A DNA stretch of 64,000 nt from Blattamonas nauphoetae. Taxonomy: Eukaryota > Preaxostyla > Oxymonadida. The notes beneath the pieces were generated by a model that worked only from the letters and a program-made list of their open reading frames with translations, was not told where the DNA came from and did not search any database. Positions 34,600-45,100 of this stretch are shown piece by piece (position 1 is the stretch's first letter; every line of letters begins with the position of its first letter). Made by a program: the position numbers and the translations under genes. The stretch spans positions 496,001 to 560,000 of the forward strand of contig JARBJD010000013.1 in NCBI GenBank assembly GCA_033064195.1. The letters run 5' to 3'.

Positions 34600-35515
34600 G
34601 GCATGGGTTCGGTATGTATGGTAAAGTTCGGTTTGTATGGCATAAGTTCGGTATGTATGGCAAGGTTCGGTATGTATGGCACGAGTGTCCAACGACTGAC
34701 CAAGTGTCGGGAAGAGTGTCAAGTCGACTTTTTTCGTTTTTTCCCATTGATCCGTTGATTTAATCACACTTTTCTCAAAAAAGGAGAGATAAATCAATGA
34801 ATGTGATGTGAATGTGAACTAATCGAACGGATTGGTACAGAATGACCATGTTAAAGGTGTTCAAAGTGAGTGGAAACCCCGATCTGGGCCACATCATTGA
34901 CTTTGAAGATTCCCCTCCTTTTTGTTTGTGGTCATCTTTGTTGTTCAAATTATGAAAATCTGATTAATAAGAGATCAATGAGTGGTTAATTCGGTAGAAA
35001 TTTGAGATTTATGAAGTAACGATGGCAGATTCTTAAAAAGAAAAAAGGAATGGGATTCTTTCTCGAGTAGGTTGCACATCACGTTTTATCATATTGTATC
35101 GCCCTCAAAAATCTATTTTAATGGTGTTTCAGAAATATTGGATGAATAGGAGCTGAAATGAGACAGAAAAGTCAGATCATCACTCTCCGCACAATTGTCA
35201 CAATTTTTTCTTCCCCATCACGATATCCATTCATTTCATCCAGATTCTTCTTTTATGGATCATTTAGATGTGATAACTTGACGTTGGGTGTCAACATCGA
35301 ATCATATATTCAAAAAAAATGACAAACTTGGATCAGCCTGGTTTGTACTTTCTTTCTCTGAATACAAATCAATGGATGTTGAAATTCCATCATCTAATGC
35401 ATCGGGGCCCTGTTCACTCTAAAGTGGAATTTTGGCATTTTGGACTCTTCTACGCAGCTTGAAAAACAAAAAAGACATACATTCCGAACTTTGCCATACG
35501 TGCCGAACCCATGCC
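34600..35515. mobile_element. 916-bp non-autonomous element with 8-bp target duplication, nested in the foldback
   Basis: The ends are GGCATGGGTTCGGTATGTAT and, reverse-complemented from the right, GGCATGGGTTCGGCACGTAT. It is flanked by direct repeats GAAAAATC at 34592-34599 and 35516-35523. Eight-base duplications are typical of hAT-like (also P-like) elements. No ORF of interest is inside. Its ends resemble those of the element at 50512-51077. Confidence 0.88.
34608..34685 (+). repeat. Four tandem subterminal repeats TTCGGTATGTATGG
   Basis: Four copies of a 19-20-bp unit (TTCGGTATGTATGGCA-like) follow the left end of the 916-bp element. Subterminal repeat arrays of this kind are common transposase-binding sites, so this is probably such an array (inference). 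Confidence 0.7.
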
Positions 35516-35646
35516 GAAAAATCATCTGTTCATAAATGCAGGAAGGGGTGGCCACTTACTTTTGTCCGTGACTGTTTACTCAATTCACAAAAAACCTTCA
35601 CCTCTTTGACATCATCACAAATTTGACGAAGCTGAAGACATCAAAG

Positions 35647-37902
35647 TATACTGGACTGACCGAGCTGACCGGTCACTTTTTTCCAAAAAGTACTGACGGT
35701 CAGTGACCGGGAGTTTCGAAAAAATGGGCCAGATCAGATCAAGTTTTTCGAAGGAGAATCAAAAAAGTGTGTGTTAACTGCTCTCCTATCTTTGATTGAA
35801 GTGTTTTTTTAGCAAAATGACATCTTGATATCCAATTCATCTCGTTCGAGGAGTTAGACTCAATACTTCACTGTTTTTCACACTATTGTTGTTTGAAAAA
35901 AAATAACAGGAACGATCGAGCAATTCCTTCGAAAATGGACGTCACCAGATAGATCACTTCTTTAGAATACTGGCGTCAACTTTACCCTGTGAATTGGTCA
36001 CATTAGCCTCATGAGTAACGGATAAATCTGCAATTCTTTGGAACAACAGTAGATTCGCTTGTGACTAGTTCGTTCTCTTCGTTATCGTCTTCCGAATCGA
36101 CAATTTCAGTCTTTGTATCATCTTCCTGTTCTTTTCCATTCCCATTTGGGTCGGTCTTGTCGTTCTGGTTGGAGGGAGGATCCGATCGAGTTTTGATCTC
36201 ACCCTCATCGACGTCTTCAACTTCAGCTGTCTCGTCCATCTTCAACTCAACCTTCTTGCCTTCATTTTCAGAAATATCATTTTCGACTTCCATCTCATCG
36301 TCCTTTTCATAAATATCTTTGTTGACGGGATCGTGTGATTGGATATCGCCTGTTCGATCGTCTTTGTCTTTCAGATTCACTTCAATGTTGAATAATGCCT
36401 CATTTTGATCGTGTTCATCAATTGTATCTGTCCAGTCCTTTTCCGATACACTATCCTTCATATCTTCACACTCACATGGCCATTCGATTTGAAATGTGAG
36501 TGTCCGAACCACTTCTTCCACTTCGGCATCCTTCTCATCATCTATGTTCTCTTCCTATTTAACTTCATCTTCTTTTGTCTCTTTTTCATCATCTTCTGAT
36601 CGTCTTCTAGTTCATCGGGTTCTTCACCGTTATGGTCTCAAATAACATCGTTCTTTTCTTGTGTCTCCACATCACCCTTCAATTCATCACCCGCATCTTC
36701 TTCCTCTTCATTTGCATGCCCATCTGTTTTTTGCATTGGCGTTTTCCTCCGAATCCACCCTTTCTTTCCCTTCTTCCTCAGCTTCTTGTTCGTCAGCTTC
36801 CATCGATCCATCTGCATCATCCTCATGTCCTTCGGGCTGAGTTTTGTCTTCGTTCTCGTCCATATCGATCGGTTTCGAATAATAATATTGATCATGTTCC
36901 CCTTCTGATCCTTCAGAGACATCTTCCTAATATCCACCTTCGTGCTCATCCCCTTCACCGTTTCCTTGCTCTCAATCGGATTCTTCGATGCTTTTGTTCT
37001 CGTTATCTTCTGGACGGAACAGTTGATCTGGATCAGCCTTTCATTCATCTTCAATTGCTTCTTCATCATCCTGTTGACCTTTCTCCAACCTTCCCTGTTC
37101 AGACTCGCTCATCATGCTTTCCATTTTACTTCTTCCTATTCTTCATTTTCAGATTGAGCTTCAATGGTATCTTTCTCGTCGCCTTCTTCATGATCTTCTT
37201 CAACATCATCGTGTTCCTCCACTTCGACATAATTGCTTTGCGCCCTGGCATCGCCTTCCGACATCCCTTCCTCAAGTTGATTCTCGAAGAGGCTGTCTTC
37301 TTTGTGATTGTTCCTTTCTTCGGCTTGTTCTTCACTGATGCCTTCTTCAAACTCCCTACCAGTAAAATCATCTTCGACTTGACCAGAATCGTTGTCTAAA
37401 TCATCATAGTCATCTGTCATTATGAGAATCCTGAAACGAGGATCTTCAAAGGTGGCTTGTTAAGCGAGGAAGATCTGGTTCATCAGTCACATCCAGAGAG
37501 TGGGGTAGACCAGAAAACAGGACAACGTGCATTATTCATCTGAGATCTGCGTGAAAGGAGGAGATGACAAAGTGTCTCAGGATGAAAGTAACGAAGAAAG
37601 AAAGGAAAGAAAATTCATGACATGATGAAACAGTGGGAAATAGAAGAAGACTGGTGAAACAAACCATCTGTAGTTGAACACAGCATCAATGACGGTGTCA
37701 GATCAGAGCGAATGGAGACGATGGGAAGATCAGAATCGGATTCAAGATTCTGATTGTCTCATAATCCCACACCTTGTTTCGTGTGAATGAAGACAATATA
37801 GGATAGTTTTCAATCTTTTCAATGAACGGAGAGTTGATCTGACCCTTAGAAGAGAATAGGACTGACTCTGACCGAGCCCAAGGGCTCGGTCAGTCCAGTA
37901 TA
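35647..37902. mobile_element. 2.26-kb element with 8-bp target duplication CATCAAAG
   Basis: The left end reads TATACTGGACTGACCGAGC and the right end is its reverse complement. The direct repeats CATCAAAG lie at 35639-35646 and 37903-37910. Both ends also form local hairpins (GACCGAGCCC-AA-GGGCTCGGTC at 37870-37891). The duplication length suggests a hAT-like class. It carries an acidic ORF remnant but no recognisable transposase, so it is non-autonomous. It follows the foldback by only 72 bp. Confidence 0.85.
36009..37420 (-). pseudogene. Hyperacidic Glu/Asp-rich ORF remnant in the 2.26-kb element
   Basis: The ATG at 37420 opens MTDDYDDLDNDSGQVEDD..., which continues in shifting frames to 36009 (last part EEVVRTLTFQIEWPCEC ... 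CRFIRYS, stop at 36009). In each frame the acidic character ends at a shift or an in-frame stop: TAG after AQSENEE, TGA after EAIEDE, TGA after SIEESD, TAG after EVK and others. Some stops could fall in unrecognised short introns, but the number of shifts (at least three) favours decay. The composition is dominated by Glu, Asp and Lys, so no function is inferable. Confidence 0.5.
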
Positions 37903-37910
37903 CATCAAAG

Positions 37911-39110
37911 GGTTCTTCATCAGAGATACGATCTCCATCTCAACAAATTTGTGAGAGATGGACGAAAGGTGTCTCTCAGAGTTCAATAGTGGGTGGATCA
38001 AACTAAACCAGAAACATCTCTGAATTGTGTCCAATTCTCCCCAATTCGTCTTCCTTTCTTCTCAGACCATGTGATTCTCTTCACAAACAAGCGGAACACA
38101 ACATCTTTCTCAGAAAATCAGCAACGGAACTTGAAAGAATGAAATGAACGAGGAGGACGTTCGCGTCCTGAAATGGTGAGATGCCGTGAAGTGTCCGTTT
38201 TGATGAGAAAGGAAATTGATTCCGAATTGTGCAGCACAAAGTGTCGAAAAGTACAAAAAGCGATGATTTTGAAGGAAAGACTGAATGGTACTCAACTCCG
38301 AGAAAAATGAAGAAGGAAGACGAAGAGAATCATCAATCGTTGACTCTCTCGGCAGACAACAAGAAGACGAACAAAGAGACGAGAAACAAGACGAAAGAGC
38401 GAAGATGTGGGCAAAGAAAGAGGTGAATGGAGAATCTGCTCATCGACGTGGCTGTCCTCCTGACTGCCAACTGTCTCGTCCTCTTCCTCTCTGAAGCATC
38501 CACACAGGAATGAACATGCGAGAAGGGACAAACGGGCAAAGAAGATCAGACAGCGACGAGTAGATGGTGTCATGTGGTGAAGGCGTCTTTTGAGGGATGG
38601 CGTTGGAAGGTCAGAAAAGTGTTGAAGAAGAAGAGATGAACACCAGCGTGGAATACATCCTTCATTCTCTTTCCAAACTTCTCGAACACCCCCAAATCGC
38701 AAAAAGTTAACAAAAACAGTCTGACTCCAACAGACATCCGAAAAGCGGTTGCGACGTGACAGAAGCAAGTTTTCAGAACGAGTCTGATGTGATGACTGGT
38801 CCTGCAGAGACATCTGCTTCGATTTGGCGATTGATGGTTGTGATGGTGACGTGGTGTTTGGTGAAGTCGAGAGAGTGAGCTGGCAACGAGTTGAAGTGAC
38901 TCTCTCAACTTCAAATAAGTTGACAAATGGTGTGTGAGTGACGTGGTGTGTGGCGGATAAAGGAGGAGAATCGGAGACGAGATGTGACAGTGATTATCCT
39001 CCTGGGTGAGATGAGTGAGCTCGATCGATTGAGAGAGAATGTGGTGAGTGTGTTGGAGAAAACAAGATTGCGACGAGATGAGAGTGGTCGTGGAGTGTTC
39101 TCCTCGCTTG
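37911..39110. other. Long region without a supported gene
   Basis: About 1.2 kb between the 2.26-kb element and the receptor's stop codon. Frames of 60-200 codons on both strands (for example 38570-39163 minus) have Arg/Ser/His-rich compositions typical of shadows and lack conserved motifs. It includes the 3' flank of the receptor gene. Confidence 0.4.
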
Positions 39111-42100
39111 TTAACATTCTTCCACGTTCTGCTTCTCCACTGCTGGCTTCCCCAACTCAACATCCGAATCCAGAAGCGAGCAAATCTCTTCCAGTGTCGG
39201 CCTCTCTTTCGGATCCAAATTCAGACATCTTCGGACCAGCTCAATTTTCGACTCGTTCGTCCACGAGTCCATCAGCGGCAGCGACCCCGTTCCCAACTGT
39301 CGCTGAGCATTCACTGCGTCGATTTCCCCAAAGGGCACATGACCAGTCTCCATTTCCCACAAGATCAGGCCAAGACTAAAAACTGACGCTTTACTCGTGT
39401 CGATCTCAATTCTCTTGTCTGCCACTTCCGGTGCCATCCAACGCTGTCCGTCGCTCGTTCGATCCGACGACTGTCCGGCCAGCGAGTGAGAGAATGACGA
39501 GCCATTCGCAGCTGAGCGTGTCTGCTTCACGTCTTCAATCGATGGCACCAAGCTCTCATTCATCGTCTTGTGTTCTGATCCGCGAAAAAACGAACTTTCA
39601 GGGATGTTCGTTTGTGCAGTCGCGTTGTTGTCGTAGGCTTGAAACAGAGGAGTGTCCCCATCCAGAAACACCCACATCGGCGACAGACGCGTCAGAATCG
39701 GCATTTGCGGGTTGTGTTTTGCGAGCTGGGCCAGTCCTCGGGTGATCATCCGGAACACGTTTTGGGTGTCGAGGGGTGGGCCTCCCTTGTGCAGTCTGTT
39801 GTACAGCGTGTTGTTCACATTCACAGGAACCTCCACCAGCTCCTCTCCGCATCGCACGGCCATCTTCGTCTTTGCATAACCATGCACGCCCTCGCCGCTC
39901 TGTGGACTGTCCATCTTGTTCAGAGTGTCCTCTTGAGGAACAGCGTGCGATCCCATCGTGTTCGGAACATTGTGATGGATCATGTTGTTCGTGTGATCTG
40001 CGTCCATCGGGATGACAATCACATTGTGATCGTCGTATTTTTCAACAGCGAGTGATTCTTGTGAATCCATCTCTCTGTTCTTCAACAAATTCTCAGCGTC
40101 TCTCTTCTGCTGCCTCTTCCTTCGACAGATGAGAACGAGGAGAAGAACGAGGAGGAGAGCTACCACAACCACAATCACTGGAATCAGCCAGATCAACATC
40201 TTCTTTACTTGTTCCAGTGTATGTGCCTTCTTCGCTGTCGCGTCACTCATTTTCAGCAGAAAGAAGTTGTATGTGCTTTGATTTTGCCCAAATGAGAGTT
40301 TTGCGTGCAGTTCGAGTGAGTGGTCGATGTCTTTGATGGACGACCGATTCAACTTGAAACTGACCGAAGTTTCTGTCCATTCCGAAGAATTCAGGCCTGT
40401 CAGATCCATCCGCGTTGATCTCTTCTCCGCTTTCTTTTTTTCGTCCCACTCAACCACCTCCAATCCCAACCCACACGGCATCAGAACAGATCCAACAAGC
40501 GACACTTCGTAAAAGCCAATGGTTGATTTGGATGTCGTCTGGTTCGAATCCAACATCGGAATGAACAACGATTTCCTCGTATCCACACTCGTCGAGTTCA
40601 GGTTGCAGTTCCCAAGAGCGATCCACGGCGAAGAAGTGTTCTGACTCCCATCTCCACCTGTCAGCGTTCCTATCCGAACTTCACCCCCATCCGAACACTG
40701 AATGTTTCGTCTCGCTGATGGAAACGAGTCATGGTTTGGAGTGTTGTCTCTGAAGATCGAGCCGTCGATCGTGATTGTTCCATTCTTCATGTGAAGTGCT
40801 CCTTGAGGCAGCTCAAAAAATCTCGTCCACGCGATTGTGGTTTCACAGTTGTCAAGTTGAATCACTCCACTTTTCCATTCGCACACTGAAAGCGAATCGG
40901 AGTTCGGAAGAGGAATGTTCACTCCATCAACAACACAATTCTCCAAAACGATGATCGAATTCACTCCAAACAGGAACACAAACGACTTGGATGCCGTTTC
41001 AACAGCAACTTCAACTTTCTTCAGTTCCAAACTCCCCTCGTTCACTGTGATCAATCCAGAACCCTCCGAATGTGTCGAGGAGGCAGGGATTCTGAAGACT
41101 GCGTTCAGATTCTTCCCATTCTCGATCAGCACTGACATGTCTTTCGAAACAACAAATGGTTGGGTCTCTGTCGTCTCTTTCAGAATCCTGAGTGTGATTT
41201 CGTCGTGTTTCAGTCCAACGGCGACATTCCATGCTTTCCAAATCGATCCACACGGATTCAGTTGGTCCCCACACATCACATCATCAGAAACAGATGATTG
41301 GTCAACGAATGCGGTGAAATTGAGTGGCTTCTTCAAAGTGGTGAACGTCTCAGTTTGTTTCCTCATTGGAGAAGAACTCGAATCTTCAATCAGATCTGCA
41401 ATTTCGTATTCTGTCCCATATTGGAGAGTGTCACTCCATCCAATCGGATGTGATGCTGTCTCTCCTTGTTTCGATGTCGAGAAAGTGACGGGGAAAGACT
41501 CACCGGATTGGAGCATCAGGGTGTAGTTTTGGTTGGTCGTCACGTTTTCGGCGGCCAGAACAAGTTTGAAAGACGTGCATTGAGAGTTTGTAAACTCGAA
41601 TGAGACTGACTTGAGGAGTGCTGAAATGGGGACAGTGAATTGTTTTGCTTTTGGATTGATGACGATAGGATTGTTGTCTTTTGTGAGTGTGGTGATGGTG
41701 TATAGTTCACCGAAGAGAACATGTGGTGTGTCTGTCCCTTCAGTTGTGATTGAGCATGAAAGCGTTCCATCTTCGTTGCAAGTGAGAGGAACAATGATCA
41801 CAGTGTTTGACGCAGCTGGTTGGATTGTGAGTGAGTATTCACCTGAATCGAACAATCTTCCTTCAAACGTGAGTTCCACGCTCTTCTCGTCGTCACTCAG
41901 AACTGGCGTCACTTTCTCCAATCTGCTCGGTTCCGTTGGCATGATCATCTTCTTTGTGACGTGGTTGACCACGACCGTCTTCTCCATTCCATCTGGTTTG
42001 GTGAACGATGTGATCGAGTATGTGTGTCCGTAGATGAGTTGGGGAGTGGGATAAAGATCAACTGTCATCGACCCAGCTGTTGTAGATTCGAACACAATCT

Positions 42101-45100
42101 CCGCTTCGACAACAACTGTCTCTCCAGAGTCACTGGGAATCGAGTCTGTCAACGATACCGAATAAGACCCGCTTGGCATGTTCTCTCCCACGAAATGAAG
42201 TGTCGTCGTGTTCAAATCGTCTCCATCGACAGTAGTGCCCACAGACACCACACGAGCGATCGGCTCAACCACTTTGAACTGCATGCCGCCGTTGAACACG
42301 AGCCAAGGGTTTGAGGATGTTGCAGCAACAATTTCGTATGTCTCCCCTTGCTTCACCTTCGATGTCCCGTCTGCTTTCCACATTTCGAGTTTGCCACTTC
42401 CTGTCTGATCTGCTTTGAAATTCACTTCGAAAGTGTCTGTGTGGTCTGACTTGATATTGTTGAATGTGAGTGTGCAAGCGAGGGCGGTGGAGAAGTCAAT
42501 TCCTTCGAATGGAACTGTCACTTCGGTGTACAACGCATTGGATGTCAATTCTTTGATTCCAGTGATTCTTGGAGGGGCGGCAGGCATGGTGAATGTGAGA
42601 GGAGTGTCGATGTAGTCTGCCGAAGAGAGAGACACAATCCGATACGTCTGATCGTAGGCGAGCGTGGACGTTGGGTAGAGCGAGATCGAAACAGTTCCAG
42701 TCGAGTCATCACCACTTCGAGTGAACGAGACAGGAAGCTCAATCTTGTCCGACTCTGTTTCTTTGCCGGACTCAACAGACGACAGAACAACAACGAGCAC
42801 TGCATCCCCATCTGGCACTTGATGGCCGGTCAGTGTGAGTGTCGTTGAGTTCATTCCAGTCGTGTTCACTGGACCAGACAACGACATCAGACGTGTTGGT
42901 TCAGCATTTGTGGTGAATGCGATTTCAGAGTTGTAGAACACGGGTTTATCTGATTGGTCTTTCACTCCCGTCACAACATACGTGGTGCTGTATTTCAGAC
43001 CATTTGAAGGTGATTTGAACAGTGTTTCTGTCGTCGTCGATGTTGATTCAGAAGAATCGAATGGAAGAGTGAGAAGTGTTGTCGATGATCCATTCACTGA
43101 AAGCGTCACAGTGTATGGTCCATTCTTCATCAATCGTCCCTCCCAACTCAGTTCAATCGTTTTGTTTGTATTCAAATATTTCTCTTCTGCAATTCCCTCC
43201 AATCGGCTCGGTTCTGTTGGCGCTGTCACCGTCGTGATGTGGTTGATCACTTTCTCTGACACTGATTCCGGTTTTGCGAATGAGTCGATCGAGTAAGTGT
43301 GTCCGTAGATCAGTTGGGGAGTGGGATACAGATTGATCAGCATCGTTCCTTTGGTCTCTGTCGTGAACACAATTTCCGTGTCAACGAATTCCTTATCCCC
43401 AGTTGCTTCAAACTGTGTCGAGTCCAAAAATCTCAGTGTGTACGTCCCAGCGCTCATCTTCTCTCCAGTCACAGCAATCGTTGTTGTGTTCATGTCATCT
43501 CCATCTGTGAAAGCTCCCAATGACACAATTCGAGATGATGCTGCACCAATCGGGACCTTCAGCCCAGAATCAACAAACACTCCACTTGTTCCTGTTTTCA
43601 CAAGTGTGTACGTCGCTCCCTCAACCAATTCCGCTTCTCCAGTCGCACTCCACACTGTTGCTGTGCACGAAAATCTCTGTTCTGAAACGCACTTGAACGT
43701 CAGATTCGTTTCTTCCGAAGTCCCATCTTTCCTCAACGTGATGATGTGGTCCGACGATGGGCAATGAACGCCAGTCACTGTGATCGTCACCTCAGTGTCC
43801 AACTCCGAATATGTCAACGACTCAACTGCTTTGATTCTTCCTGGTTGAGAAGGTGTCGTGAATGTGAGAGGAGTGTCGATGTATTTCGCTGAAGAGAGAG
43901 ATACAATTCGATATGTCTTACCATATGCGAGCTCTGGTGTCGGGTTCAGAGAGATCAACACGGTTCCTGTCGACTCATCTCCAGATCGACTGAACGATGC
44001 TTCAAGATCAATCTTGTCAGAGTCTGTTTCTGATCCAGCCACAACCGACGACAGAACAACTGTCAGCGTCCCATCTCCAGTCGCCACTTGATGGCCAGTC
44101 AGGGTCAGTGTCGTTGTGTTCAGATCGGTACAATTGACTTGAGATGATATCGAGAGAAGACGAGTCGGTTCAGGATTCGTGGTGAATGTGATGCCAGGAT
44201 TGTAGATAACATCCGTACCCAAATTGTCTTTCACATCAGTCACAACATACGTGGTGTTGTACTTCAGACCAGTTAATGATGATTTGTAGAGAGATTCTGT
44301 GATCGTCAATTTTGATCCATCAGAATCGAACGGAAGTGTGAGTGTTGTTGTCGCTGTCGATGATCCATTCACTGAAAGTGCCACCGTGTATGGTCCATTC
44401 GTCATCAATCTTCCCTCCCACGTCAACGAGATCTCTTTCTCTGCATTGAAATGGTCAACTTGCGTAAGTTTCTCCAATCTGCTCGGTTCCGTTGGCATCT
44501 TAAACATAAATTGTGTTGTGACAAACATTTTCTCGTCAATTCCCGTCCGAGTCATGGACTGTGTGAAATACATGTGGTCATAAACGAGTTGTGGATTGGG
44601 ATACAAGTCGACTTCAATCAAGCCGTCTGTGTCATCTGTGAATGAGACTTCCACATCAACAAACAAATACTCGTTGGTTGCGGCGAAATGTGTGTAGTCG
44701 ACAAGTTTGAGTGTGGTATTGCCGAGTAGCATGTTGTCTCCCTTCAGCGGAACAGTGCTGACATTTCGGTGGTCGTCGAAAACGACAGTGCTGGCAGAGA
44801 GAAGTCGATGACGAGCAGGAACCACATCAAATGACAGTCCATTTGGGAAGAAGATCTCTCCAGCTGTCACAGTCACACTAACAATTTCGTATGTCGCTCC
44901 AAACTTGAGATTCGTCGTTCCTTCTTCCTTCCAAATAGTTTCAATGCGCGTTCCAGTTTGTGGAGTGTCGAAGTTTACATCGAATTGATATGTCTCTTGC
45001 GTCGCTGTGTTCTTCACTGTCACTGTGGTTCCAGATGCAGGACATTTGATTCCCGAGAACGAGAGAGTGAGTTGAGTGAACTTGTCATCGTATTTCACTC

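Larger units (their letters stand above)
33762..35574. mobile_element. Foldback-type element with arms of about 337 bp, interrupted in its right arm
   Basis: 33762-34098 is the near-perfect reverse complement of 34314-34599 joined to 35516-35574. The outer end reads CAGTCACGGACAAAAGTAAG. The loop between the arms is about 215 bp. The flanking bases are not clearly duplicated (TTT on both sides at most). The left end lies inside the serpin's last exon. The right arm is split by the 916-bp element at 34600-35515. Without that insertion the foldback would be about 0.9 kb. No coding capacity. Confidence 0.88.

Noticed and set aside
38292-38813. A 173-codon minus-strand ORF as a gene
   Set aside because: It starts with ATG but has a shadow-like Arg/Ser/His composition, no conserved motif and no relative in the window.
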